Source: Lachnospiraceae bacterium AD3010
Lineage (GTDB): Bacteria > Bacillota > Clostridia > Lachnospirales > Lachnospiraceae
Length of the DNA stretch: 64,000 nucleotides
Assembly: GCA_000622025.1 (NCBI GenBank)
Contig: JHWU01000014.1
Location: forward strand, 1 to 64,000
Direction: 5' to 3'
Shown piece by piece: positions 24,293 through 33,530 of this stretch (positions are counted from its first letter, which is position 1; the number at the start of each line of letters is the position of its first letter). Both the position numbers and the translations under genes were made by a program. The notes beneath the pieces were generated by a model. It saw only the letters and a list, made by a program, of their open reading frames with translations, ran no database searches and was not told where the DNA came from.

Positions 24293-27200
24293 GTGAAGGC
24301 AGCATCCGTGAAGACCGTAAAGAAATCATATGATCGAAATACGTTCCTTAAGCGGATGCTGTCTTTTTTTGTTGCCTTTTCCCTTGTGCTGCAGCTTTCA
24401 GGCTGCGGGGGCGGAGGTCTTGTAACCCAGACCACGGAGGAACCCGCAAAAAGGGAAGAGGTAAGTATAAATTCAGTCTCCAGAGTGATACCCACAAAAA
24501 GGGAAAAGGAGGAGGTTGATTTCTCCACAGACAGATTCAGCGTGGATGGAGTCAACGCCTTTTACATACTTCCGGGACTTGAGAATATACCGGGAGCTAT
24601 GGCGTGCTTTGAGGTGCTGGATTACAATTCCCTCGGGGAATTTGTATATTACTATGTGACTCCCTGCTACGCGGCGCCTGAGGATATCGAAGAGTATAAC
24701 AGCGGCCAGAAGAAAAGCGGAATGGTTGCGAACAGAAGGGTCATGCCCGATCCCGAGGACAGAAGGGAAGACTACGAATATGACGCTGAGGTTTTGATGT
24801 CCTATAATCCGGACAGCGGCAAATACCGGGTCATGCTCGCAAAGACCTATGAAATAGATAAGGTCAATGAATTTGATCCTGAGAAGGAGGGGCGGCCCTA
24901 TTATTATTTGGTGCAGCAGGAGGATAGTACATATGATGCATTTATTTCGGAGAGGGCTCTTGCCTGTAAGGTGGCAGGCAGGGAGGAATATCTGATAGTG
25001 GATCAGGGAAGTCTTTCCGGTATGGTATTTGATGCCAGGGGCAACAGGAAGTTTTCAATGACATACAAAAACACCCTGGATAATGAAGCAAAAAATAAGC
25101 AGGAAAGCCTGTATAAGCTGCGGATCGACAGAACACGTATGTCAGACGCCGACAGGTTCGAAGGAGATGATAAATTCGATAAATGGCTTGATTCGTCGGG
25201 AAAGAATGATCAAGGCGTAAAACCCGGAGGTGCAGGGGACAATCCGATGAATGTCCTGATAACCGGGATATCCATGACGGATTCCTATGAGTCATATCTC
25301 GGTGCAACTTTCTTTCTCGGGGACAATCCCATGGCTGCTTCTGCAGAGATCAGTACCACATACATGATCTACAGACAGTCTCTTGATACCGGGAACGGAG
25401 CAGCACCCTATATCTCAGTAAACTATAACGCGGATAAGCAGAGGGAGCAGTGGCTGTCACTGGACAACTGCTTTTTTAAGAGTTATGACGAATACAGAAA
25501 TACTTTAGGATACAGTATGGATGACCTGAAGTCCGGAAAGTCCGGTGATGAATATAAGGACGATTTTTCACCCTTTATCGCCGGAGATGAAAAGGGAGAT
25601 GCCTCTGTATTTATCGAGATACCGGATATTGCCGACATTCCGTCTTCCTGGTTTGATCATAATTTTATGACCAAACTTCTTAAAGACACCGGAGTAAGAG
25701 AGTCTGAAACTTCTTTTTTTATCTATCTTCTGGAAAATAAAAATAGTATAAATGACTACGACAGAAGAATGATGCTTTTAACGCGTTTCGTGTCTTTGGA
25801 TATTCCTGCAAAAAGAGCTCTGCAGACCATTGTGGCGGATGCTCTGCCAAGGGGGCTGAAGGAAAAGAACGCGGATAAGGACTCTGTGTCTACTCTTGCT
25901 TTCTTTAATGACTACGGGTGGATCTTAAAACCGGGGGAATATCAGGACGGGTCTGATATCGGTTTTTATACCCTGGCGCCTTTAAATGAGTATGGCGTGA
26001 GCAAGATGTCTGATCATACCCTGAGTATGGTTTCTTCAAACGGTATTTACAAGAATTACATTGCTCCCGTGGACTATTTTCCTGAGGACTCGGATAATCT
26101 GAACCTTGAAGAATCCATAAAAAAGAATTATCAGACCAAACTCGAAATGGAGCCCTATGAAACGGAAGAGAAAAGAAAACGCACCTGCTATATTTATGAC
26201 CTTGAAACGGCTGATAAGCAGAAGGAGGAAGTGATAAAGGAGTCAGGGCTTTCGGATGATGTAAAGGCGACCATAGATGAGATCACGGATATCCTCCGGA
26301 CAGATACCGAAACCTGGCAGAATCTGGAGCTTGCCTGGCTTGTAAATGAGGCTACCAGGGACATGGAGGAGCTTCTTGATGAGATCGCGGAAAAGGCTGA
26401 GGATGCTAATGATGACGGGGATCTTGATGACGATAAGTATGAAGAGATCGAGGACTTCGTGGAAGAGCAGGAAGAGGACATGGAGGACAAGGATCCCGAG
26501 ACTCTGTATGAAGAGATGAGGGAGGATGCAGAAGAGAAGCATGATAAGGGGCAATTAAGCGATGAAGAGTATGAGCAGATTCTGAAGACCATCGACAAGG
26601 CCGAGGAAGATGACCTTGATATGGATGAGGAAGAGCTTGAAGAATTTGAAAATCTGATAAAAGGAAGCGGTCTTATTGCGGATGGACAGAGAGCAATAGT
26701 AAGCGGGAACAACGCATTGAGAAGGAAAATGCTTGAAAGGGTTGAGGAGCTTGCCAAAGAGATCCCTGAGGACATAAGGGAGGGGATGCTCTATCTCTGC
26801 GCCGGCTTTTCCATTGATGTTCAGGAATGTAAGGAGTATCCAATCTCATACACGCTTGTCTTCCCTCAGGGTGCTACTGTCACCGTAAAGGAAAGCGGTC
26901 AGGCAGAAACGGTCGGAGGGAAGTCGGAATCCTTCTACGACGGAGTTCTTATCGCGGCGGAAAATAAATCGAAGGCCTTTAAGGGAAACACCTATGCCGT
27001 GGGATACAAAAGTGCGGGTGTTGTGGATTTCTTTAATAAATATACCTACGGGAAGCCTATGGATATCTCGCCTCTCAGTTATGATGACGGTGAGAGTGTG
27101 AGAAACATCATTGCCCTTCGTACCGACAAGGGTGTGAGATTCTTTGAAAAGGGCGGGAAGAGCGGATTTGAGGAACGCCTGGACAATATTAAGCTTGCAA

Positions 27201-29233
27201 GGTTTATAGGACAGGATAATGCGGATATACTTTCAAATGTGATCGAAGAAAAAAGTATGACCGGTCTCACTGCCGACGAAATGGACAGAATAGACCGGGG
27301 GGAAGTAGAGGGAGTGAATTCTGTAAGTATGGAGCTTCCTGAGGAAATGAAGAAAGAGTTTCGGGAAAGAGAGCTGAAAAGCGGTATTCACAATTTGTAC
27401 AGCCCTCTTGAATTCAAGGCCAGAGGAGACGAGGCCTACAATGAAGTCCTCTTAAACGGAGGACTGGTTTCCGGTGTGGAAAAGGAAGATTTTCTGGGCT
27501 TTATGAGCCTAAGGATGCTCCTTACTTCTTCCGGTTATACAAGGGAAGCAGAGGGACGATATGAAGACGCTCTTAATGAAAGCAGGGAGAGGATAGAACA
27601 AAAGGCCGCCACATTAAGTGAAAATACCAGCGAAAGCGCCAATGCTGCCGATGCAGAGTCCATTGATAAGGAGCTGGCACTTGATTCATCGACTCTTAAT
27701 GTCGATTTTAACGAGAGATATACGGGACATCTTACCAGTTCAAAAAATATCTGTCTTATTTCGAAGGACAAAGCACTTATCTGCTCTATGGAAGGCGGAA
27801 CGAAGATCCTTGACCTGACATACGGCACTGTGGCTGATGATATGGATGGCTCGTACTACAGGGCTTTCCAGCGGGAAAGGAGCAGGAATTTTAAGCTTGT
27901 GGGCTTTGAAAATACCGACTTTTCTTATACAGACACGGATCTGCCGAGGGCAAAGGTATATTCCGTGGTATATGGGAAAGCGGAGCTTGAAAAATCTGTT
28001 GTAGACGCCTTTAAGCAGATGCTTGAACAGTACGCAAAGGACTATCTCCACAGAGAGTACAGAACAGAGTATGGTGAAAATGATGAAATAAAGACAAAGG
28101 AGACCACGGAGGAAGAAGAGCAGGAGAGCGTGGAGGCCGGGAAGATCTTCAATCCCGCTAATAAGTCCTATGCCACCGCACTTCGGATCCTTGAAGGAAA
28201 ATACGGTATAGAGAGGACTACCGGGGAAATAAATGAGCTTGTGAAGGAACTCCGGGAGAGGATAGCCGGAGTGAAGCCGGCTATCACAAGGCTCTATGAG
28301 CTTGCGGGAGCCAAATCCCTGGCGGGAAATACCGCAAAGAGAGCTGAAGGCTACTGGAAAAATCTGGAGTCCAGAATGACTATGGCTAACGAGGTGGAGG
28401 GATTATATGATATACTCGTTGAAATAAGGATGGATGATGATGTCCTGCCGGGGCTTGATAAGGAGCAGGCGGATAAATACCGTTCTTATAAGGATGTGCT
28501 GGATCTTGCAAAGGAGAACGGCAGGGTTTCCGCAAATGAGATATTCGGAAGTGAGGACGGAACCTCAAAGCTTGATACCTTAAGCAGTAATGATTCAGGA
28601 ACTGAAAGAGAGCGGTTAAGGGAAAATTACAAGCAGGATGTGATAAAGGACATTGCGGAGGAGTATTATTTAAAGACAAGGGAAGGCAAGATCTCCGCTG
28701 ACGAGGAGGAACCTTCTTTATATGAGAAGAGAGAAAACTTAAGAAGCTACACCGGATCTCTCTTAAACCAGATCAATCCGGACAACTTCGTAGCACACAG
28801 GGACAGTATCGCAGATGAATTTACCGACCTCATTAACCATGGGAAGGGAAAAGTGACCGGCGCCCACCTTGATGAAATGAAAAAGCGGATAAAGGAGGGA
28901 CTGTCCGCCATGGATGCTGTCTGGAAGCTGGAAGAGTTTGTGATCTCCGAGAAGATAGAGAACGGAAGCGGGTATTCCGGCTATAAACAGTGGCTTACGG
29001 ATTATAATGAAAAGGTGAGAAATAATGAGCTTACGGGTAAGGAGAGGATAAGCTTCTTAAGGACCTCTGCCGCATATAAAGCGGTGATCGGAGACCTGAA
29101 GAACGATACATCCGTAAAGAGCTTTTTGAATGGAAGGAAGGAGACCTGGGACGATTATCTCAGCTATGTTATAAAGAGGATCGGAAGGGGAACGGTCCGA
29201 ACGGATGAGAGCTTTGAAGAAAGCTCTGACTAA
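24293..29233 (+). CDS. Giant lipoprotein (1646 residues) of unknown function
   Basis: Starts at GTG 16 bases after the pilin stop; an ATG at 24356 is an alternative. A hydrophobic segment followed by the lipobox LQLSGCGGG puts the lipid-bearing Cys near residue 39. The mature protein would be exposed outside the membrane. A first globular part (to about 620) is followed by a Glu/Asp-rich predicted coiled coil (about 623-800), further globular parts, and Glu/Lys-rich helices to the end. There are few cysteines and no recognised catalytic motif. Its size and place between the pilin and wall-remodelling genes suggest a scaffold, adhesin or baseplate of the secretion machine. It might fill the role of VirB8, which is otherwise missing. 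Confidence 0.85.
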   Translation: MKAASVKTVKKSYDRNTFLKRMLSFFVAFSLVLQLSGCGGGGLVTQTTEEPAKREEVSINSVSRVIPTKREKEEVDFSTDRFSVDGVNAFYILPGLENIPGAMACFEVLDYNSLGEFVYYYVTPCYAAPEDIEEYNSGQKKSGMVANRRVMPDPEDRREDYEYDAEVLMSYNPDSGKYRVMLAKTYEIDKVNEFDPEKEGRPYYYLVQQEDSTYDAFISERALACKVAGREEYLIVDQGSLSGMVFDARGNRKFSMTYKNTLDNEAKNKQESLYKLRIDRTRMSDADRFEGDDKFDKWLDSSGKNDQGVKPGGAGDNPMNVLITGISMTDSYESYLGATFFLGDNPMAASAEISTTYMIYRQSLDTGNGAAPYISVNYNADKQREQWLSLDNCFFKSYDEYRNTLGYSMDDLKSGKSGDEYKDDFSPFIAGDEKGDASVFIEIPDIADIPSSWFDHNFMTKLLKDTGVRESETSFFIYLLENKNSINDYDRRMMLLTRFVSLDIPAKRALQTIVADALPRGLKEKNADKDSVSTLAFFNDYGWILKPGEYQDGSDIGFYTLAPLNEYGVSKMSDHTLSMVSSNGIYKNYIAPVDYFPEDSDNLNLEESIKKNYQTKLEMEPYETEEKRKRTCYIYDLETADKQKEEVIKESGLSDDVKATIDEITDILRTDTETWQNLELAWLVNEATRDMEELLDEIAEKAEDANDDGDLDDDKYEEIEDFVEEQEEDMEDKDPETLYEEMREDAEEKHDKGQLSDEEYEQILKTIDKAEEDDLDMDEEELEEFENLIKGSGLIADGQRAIVSGNNALRRKMLERVEELAKEIPEDIREGMLYLCAGFSIDVQECKEYPISYTLVFPQGATVTVKESGQAETVGGKSESFYDGVLIAAENKSKAFKGNTYAVGYKSAGVVDFFNKYTYGKPMDISPLSYDDGESVRNIIALRTDKGVRFFEKGGKSGFEERLDNIKLARFIGQDNADILSNVIEEKSMTGLTADEMDRIDRGEVEGVNSVSMELPEEMKKEFRERELKSGIHNLYSPLEFKARGDEAYNEVLLNGGLVSGVEKEDFLGFMSLRMLLTSSGYTREAEGRYEDALNESRERIEQKAATLSENTSESANAADAESIDKELALDSSTLNVDFNERYTGHLTSSKNICLISKDKALICSMEGGTKILDLTYGTVADDMDGSYYRAFQRERSRNFKLVGFENTDFSYTDTDLPRAKVYSVVYGKAELEKSVVDAFKQMLEQYAKDYLHREYRTEYGENDEIKTKETTEEEEQESVEAGKIFNPANKSYATALRILEGKYGIERTTGEINELVKELRERIAGVKPAITRLYELAGAKSLAGNTAKRAEGYWKNLESRMTMANEVEGLYDILVEIRMDDDVLPGLDKEQADKYRSYKDVLDLAKENGRVSANEIFGSEDGTSKLDTLSSNDSGTERERLRENYKQDVIKDIAEEYYLKTREGKISADEEEPSLYEKRENLRSYTGSLLNQINPDNFVAHRDSIADEFTDLINHGKGKVTGAHLDEMKKRIKEGLSAMDAVWKLEEFVISEKIENGSGYSGYKQWLTDYNEKVRNNELTGKERISFLRTSAAYKAVIGDLKNDTSVKSFLNGRKETWDDYLSYVIKRIGRGTVRTDESFEESSD

Positions 29234-29258
29234 AGTGGAGCAGAAAGGAAAGAGGGAG

Positions 29259-30029
29259 ATGAAGATCAGATCAGTTTTAAGGAAGATCACGGCAGTGATC
29301 CTGGCGGCTGCGGTCATTGCCGCATTATCACCGGCAGACACGGAGGCAGGTTCGGGTGGATTCGGAGTAAAGGGAGCCTGGACGCCGACTCCGGTTGAAG
29401 GAGTTCTGTCCTATGTTACTACAGACGGAAAGTTCCTTGCGGACGGTTATACTGCCGATGGCTACTATGTGAATAAAAACGGCTTTTGGATGCCGGCGTA
29501 CAATATACTGGGAGCAATGGTACCCGCCAGGAACAGCTGGCTTACGGCGGCTGAAGTCGGAGACTTTGAAATGATCATTCCGATAATGAAGAGTGCCCAG
29601 AAGAAGCTTACGGATGACCTCCATGGCTGGAGGGTGATCTCCGTATACAGCACCCATATGAACCTTTCCTCTGTTGTATCAACGGAAAAGGAAAGGACAA
29701 AGACCACACGGCTTTCGATATACAAGAATCCGGATTTTAACGGCTACACCATAGAGGTAAGGACTCCCCTTTCCGGAGATGAAAAGGAGATGACGGATGA
29801 CGCGGGGGAATGGAGCAGTATGGCACTCTATGACTATCAGGTACTGAGGCTCTGGCTCTACTGCATCAGCCGTTCCGGAGACAAGGTGGCACGGGCTGTC
29901 TATTCCAGCTGGATGGATAATAATGCCGACGGTTTGAGGATCGGCGAGTGGGTAACTGTAGGGGATACCCTGGTAAAGTATGTGCCTTCAAACGGTGCAG
30001 GACTCTATGAGATAAGGGCAGCGTTCTGA
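29259..30029 (+). CDS. Secreted protein of the secretion locus
   Basis: 256 residues from the ATG at 29259, chosen because AAAGGAAAGAGGGAG precedes it and the product then begins with a clean signal peptide (MKIRSVLRKITAVILAAAV, cleavage near TEAGS). The open frame extends upstream into the lipoprotein gene but that part is not signal-like. An early segment, DGKFLADGYTADGYYVN, resembles the tyrosine/glycine-rich repeats of wall-binding modules. The remainder is a compact domain with several Trp and Tyr residues and no motif I recognise. Confidence 0.78.
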   Translation: MKIRSVLRKITAVILAAAVIAALSPADTEAGSGGFGVKGAWTPTPVEGVLSYVTTDGKFLADGYTADGYYVNKNGFWMPAYNILGAMVPARNSWLTAAEVGDFEMIIPIMKSAQKKLTDDLHGWRVISVYSTHMNLSSVVSTEKERTKTTRLSIYKNPDFNGYTIEVRTPLSGDEKEMTDDAGEWSSMALYDYQVLRLWLYCISRSGDKVARAVYSSWMDNNADGLRIGEWVTVGDTLVKYVPSNGAGLYEIRAAF

Positions 30030-30034
30030 TCAGG

Positions 30035-31096
30035 GTGAGAGGGGTATGCCGGAAAAAAGCCCGGATATTTGTTTTCGGGATCATATTTTTTGGGACGGCG
30101 GCCCTTCTGTCCGGAAGAGTGTCTCTCCGGGCAGATGACAGGCTTTCGGAGTTTTCGGGACTGGTGAAGGATATCAATGCCGAAGCACCGGCTCCGGTGA
30201 AAAAAGAGACCCGGGAGAATGTATCCGGAAATCATCACGGAAATGCCCCCGCCGGGTCTTCGCTCTCCGGGAATAAGCTTTCAGATAATACCGCAGGGGC
30301 AGGAAAGACCCGTAAAGAGACGGACAGCGGAGACAGGCTCAGTGATTTTGCGTCTCTTGTTAAAGACACGGAGGAAAAGGCAGGTATCACGGACAGTGAC
30401 CCGCAAAGTGACCGCGTTATAAGAACCGGAGAAGGGGGAGGCGATCCTGACGGGAGACTGACCGCAATGGCACGGGAGGTCAGCCGTATAGAGAAGGAGA
30501 TGGAGAAGAAGTACGGCCCGGTGATAGAGGACAAGGTCATTAGTAACCCCGGTGAATATAACGACGGAGACCGGGTTGTGGCTACGGAAAACACAAAGAG
30601 TGAATCTCTGGTGAGACTGAAGGGGGTTCGGTTTGACCGGATCAACAGCTCCCGGAAAAATACAAAGGACATTTTTGAATTAAAGGGTGATGAGCTGCAA
30701 AGTACTCTTGGAAACTTTAATAATAATAAGGAGGAGCAGGTTTCCGAGAAATTTGAGGGCTCCGGCGATACGGACTTTTCATTGGACAGCCTCCTTGGAA
30801 GCAAGGGGAGGAGCCTTGGCATTTTCAGGCTTACCGCCTATGATGCCTGTATAATATGCTGCGGAAAGACAGACGGGATCACTGCCACAGGCACAAAGGC
30901 CGAGGTGGGAAGGACCATTGCAGTGGATCCCAATGTGATCCCATTTGGCACCAGGGTTATGATAGACGGCCATATCTATACAGCCGAGGACAGCGGCTCG
31001 AAGATAAAAGGGAACAGGATAGATGTATTCTTATCGACCCACGAGGAAGCACGACGTTTCGGTGTGAAGGAGGCAGAGGTATTTCTTGTTGAGTGA
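30035..31096 (+). CDS. Membrane-anchored 3D-domain protein, probable wall-remodelling enzyme
   Basis: 353 residues from a GTG. An N-terminal hydrophobic anchor (about 9-28) precedes a variable linker with three related segments (RLSEFSGLVKDI, RLSDFASLVKDT, RLTAMAREVS). A C-terminal 3D domain begins near residue 260: FRLTAYDAC, TATGTKAEVGRTIAVDP, IPFGTRVMIDG, EDSGSKIKGNRIDVF with the conserved Asp residues. The 3D fold is related to MltA lytic transglycosylases and occurs in Rpf/YabE-type wall enzymes. Gram-positive type IV systems usually carry a VirB1-like wall hydrolase; this is the only candidate in the locus. It follows the secreted protein by five bases. Confidence 0.85.
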   Translation: MRGVCRKKARIFVFGIIFFGTAALLSGRVSLRADDRLSEFSGLVKDINAEAPAPVKKETRENVSGNHHGNAPAGSSLSGNKLSDNTAGAGKTRKETDSGDRLSDFASLVKDTEEKAGITDSDPQSDRVIRTGEGGGDPDGRLTAMAREVSRIEKEMEKKYGPVIEDKVISNPGEYNDGDRVVATENTKSESLVRLKGVRFDRINSSRKNTKDIFELKGDELQSTLGNFNNNKEEQVSEKFEGSGDTDFSLDSLLGSKGRSLGIFRLTAYDACIICCGKTDGITATGTKAEVGRTIAVDPNVIPFGTRVMIDGHIYTAEDSGSKIKGNRIDVFLSTHEEARRFGVKEAEVFLVE

Positions 31097-31130
31097 CCGA
31101 AAGGCAGAATAGTAAAAGAAAGGGGTTATT

Positions 31131-32210
31131 ATGCATAGTCTGGTAAAAGATGATCTGTTGAAGATATTTCCCGAAGGAAGGATAGATTCAAAAAATGCCG
31201 ATGAGGTGGAAAAGGAGATGTTCGCTATCATTGATGAACATCCCGACTGCACCGTGACCTTTGATTTCAAGGATCTGGTATATATTTCCAGTGCGGGCTT
31301 AAGAGTATTACTAAAGGTCAGGAAGAGAAAAAAAGTAGAGATAGAGATTACAAATGTGTCAGACGATGTGTTTGAGGTATTTTCTGTTACCGGCTTTACA
31401 CATTACTTCAAGATAGTCAAAAAGATACGTACCGTCTTTCTGGAGAGAATGGACCTGCAGATAAAGAGCCTTAACGGAGGCATATATCCCCAGAGGGATG
31501 ACAGTATGGTAAAGCTCTTCAATAAGGGGATATCCATAAATGATGTCAGGAAGGAAAGGGATGCTGCCCAGGATGCTATGCTTCAGGGTGTTCCCACGCT
31601 GATACCCTACGATGTGGTCATGGTCGGGGATGTATACGGCATCATATATGAGGCTGCCGGAAGTACAACGCTGGCTGCTGCCATAAGAAAGGAGCCCGAA
31701 AAGCTTCCGGAATACGCAGAGAGATTTGCGGATTTTCTCCATGAAGTACATTCCATAGAGGTGGAGGACTTCCCGGATATTAAGGACAGATACAGAGAAT
31801 GGCTGGAGATCGCGGGCAGCAGGATGTCCGAAAGTGACCGCTACAATATTTCCGCACTGCTGGACGGGATCCCTGACAGCCAGTGCTTCCTGCATGGAAA
31901 TATTAATCCCGCCAATGTGATAGTGAACGGGGATGAGATGCTGCTTATGGATATGTCGGGCGCAGCCCACGGACACGCCATATTTGATCTTCAGGCCCTC
32001 TATGCTTCACTGGTGGAAATGGAAAAGGAAAAGCCCATGTACTGCAGCAGCAATTTCAGAATGAGCTATGAATACTGCCTTCAGTTCTGGGAGGCCTTCT
32101 TCAAGGCTTATATGAAGGGCAGAAAGGAAGAGGATGTGGCGAAGATGAAGCTTCTCCTTCAGCGTTACTTCATACTGAAACAGAAGCTCATCATGCTTAT
32201 TGAGTCATAG
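31131..32210 (+). CDS. STAS domain fused to an APH-like pseudokinase
   Basis: 359 residues with RBS AAAGAAAGGGG. Residues 1-100 are a STAS domain with the phospho-acceptor motif ISSAGLRVLL (Ser 53/54) and close similarity to the STAS protein at 22179. Residues about 105-359 resemble the TIGR02172-type kinase at 6002-6871. The catalytic loop reads HGNINPANV at 255, with Asn in place of the catalytic Asp, and the metal site reads MDMSG. The kinase half is therefore probably inactive and may bind a ligand. Fusion to a partner-switching domain suggests a sensor in sigma-factor control. It lies between the secretion locus and the ECF sigma gene. Confidence 0.9.
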   Translation: MHSLVKDDLLKIFPEGRIDSKNADEVEKEMFAIIDEHPDCTVTFDFKDLVYISSAGLRVLLKVRKRKKVEIEITNVSDDVFEVFSVTGFTHYFKIVKKIRTVFLERMDLQIKSLNGGIYPQRDDSMVKLFNKGISINDVRKERDAAQDAMLQGVPTLIPYDVVMVGDVYGIIYEAAGSTTLAAAIRKEPEKLPEYAERFADFLHEVHSIEVEDFPDIKDRYREWLEIAGSRMSESDRYNISALLDGIPDSQCFLHGNINPANVIVNGDEMLLMDMSGAAHGHAIFDLQALYASLVEMEKEKPMYCSSNFRMSYEYCLQFWEAFFKAYMKGRKEEDVAKMKLLLQRYFILKQKLIMLIES

Positions 32211-32218
32211 GATCGCGG

Positions 32219-33439
32219 ATGAACAATATGAAATATGATTTTGATAAGATAATTGACCGGCGCGGTATGGATTCCGCTGCCATTGACGGGATTGGAAAAA
32301 AGCTCTGGGGAGTATCGCCGGAGATCGCCAGGCCCGGCTTCAGTGAGATCCCGATGTGGGTCGCCGATATGAACTTCGAAACAAGCCCTTCCGTGACAAG
32401 GGCTCTTGAAAAAAGGATACGGCATCCGCTGTACGGATACTTCCTTCCCTCAGATGAGTATTATGACAGCATCATACACTGGCAGAGCATACAGCACGGT
32501 TATAAAGATCTTACCCCGGAGGTCATAGGTTATGAAAACGGTGTTCACGGCTGCATCATGACCTGCCTTAATACCCTTACTGAACCGGGTGATGCGGTAT
32601 TACTCCACAGCCCTGCCTATCTGGGGTTCTTATCGGACCTTAAAAGCACCGGCCGGGAAGCCGTCTTAAGCCCTCTTAGAAAGGATGAAAACGGGGTATG
32701 GCGCATGGATTACGAGGATATGGAAAAAAAGCTGAAGGACTATCATGTCCGGCTGGTGATCCTCTGTTCGCCCCATAATCCCAGCGGAAGAGTCTGGGAA
32801 AGATGGGAGCTGGAAAAAGCACTTGCCATCTTCCGTGATAATGACTGCACCGTGATAAGCGATGAGATCTGGTCGGACATAGTTTTCGAGGGTTATAAGC
32901 ACATCCCCACTTCTATGATAAGCGAGGATTCAAAAAACCGGACAGTAAGCCTCTATGCTCCTTCAAAGACCTTTAATCTTGCGGGACTTATAGGAAGCTA
33001 TCACATAATCTTCAATCCGCTGTTAAGGGAAAAAATACGGCGGCACGGAGAAAGGACACAGTACAATGAGATGAATGTGCTGTCTATGCATGCTCTTATA
33101 GGTGCATACGAAGACGAGGGGAGGGAGTGGCTTGGGGAACTCCTCACGGTTCTAAATAGAAACTGTCAATACGCCGTTAATTATATCAATGACAATTTCG
33201 AGGGCTGCAGTGTTTCCATGCCGGAGGCTACCTATATGCTCTTTATGGACTGCAGCGGCTTCCTTAAAGAACGGAATATGACTCTCGATGACTTTTTGAA
33301 GGCAGGCTGGGACATCGGGGTTAAATACCAGGACGGACGGGCCTTTGCCTGGCAGGATGCGGTGAGGATAAATACAGCCCTCCCCGAAAGCCTGCTTAAG
33401 GAGGCTTTGGAAAGGCTTTCAAAATACGTTTTTTCCTGA
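32219..33439 (+). CDS. PatB/MalY-type aminotransferase, probable cystathionine beta-lyase
   Basis: 406 residues, fold type I PLP enzyme. VTRALEKRIRHPLYGYF, SPHNPSGRVW, SDEIWSDIVF and the PLP lysine in APSKTFNLAGL match the MalY/PatB subfamily, which cleaves cystathionine or cysteine C-S bonds. It starts eight bases after the STAS-pseudokinase stop, so it is probably read through from it. A metabolic gene between regulatory ones; no functional tie to the secretion locus is evident. Confidence 0.9.
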   Translation: MNNMKYDFDKIIDRRGMDSAAIDGIGKKLWGVSPEIARPGFSEIPMWVADMNFETSPSVTRALEKRIRHPLYGYFLPSDEYYDSIIHWQSIQHGYKDLTPEVIGYENGVHGCIMTCLNTLTEPGDAVLLHSPAYLGFLSDLKSTGREAVLSPLRKDENGVWRMDYEDMEKKLKDYHVRLVILCSPHNPSGRVWERWELEKALAIFRDNDCTVISDEIWSDIVFEGYKHIPTSMISEDSKNRTVSLYAPSKTFNLAGLIGSYHIIFNPLLREKIRRHGERTQYNEMNVLSMHALIGAYEDEGREWLGELLTVLNRNCQYAVNYINDNFEGCSVSMPEATYMLFMDCSGFLKERNMTLDDFLKAGWDIGVKYQDGRAFAWQDAVRINTALPESLLKEALERLSKYVFS

Positions 33440-33448
33440 GTGAAGAAT

Positions 33449-33467
33449 ATATGACACTTGTGTGACA
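33449..33467 (+). promoter_or_regulatory. ATATGACA-N4-TGTGACA motif before the ECF sigma gene
   Basis: ATATGACA (33449-33456), four bases, TGTGACA (33461-33467). Identical in both halves and spacing to 7082-7100 before the secretion locus. It starts 9 bases after the lyase gene stop and lies about 60 bases before the sigma start. Confidence 0.5.
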
Positions 33468-33530
33468 TTTCCGAAAACCCTGCTGTGATAAAGTTTAAAG
33501 ACTATAGGTATTCTTTGGGGGTATGTGTCT

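Noticed and set aside
26194-26775. A serine-rich minus-strand frame
   Set aside because: It is the complement of the Glu/Asp-rich coiled coil of the giant lipoprotein.
7168-31096. An integrative conjugative element
   Set aside because: No relaxase, integrase, excisionase, replication gene or flanking direct repeats could be found in the window.
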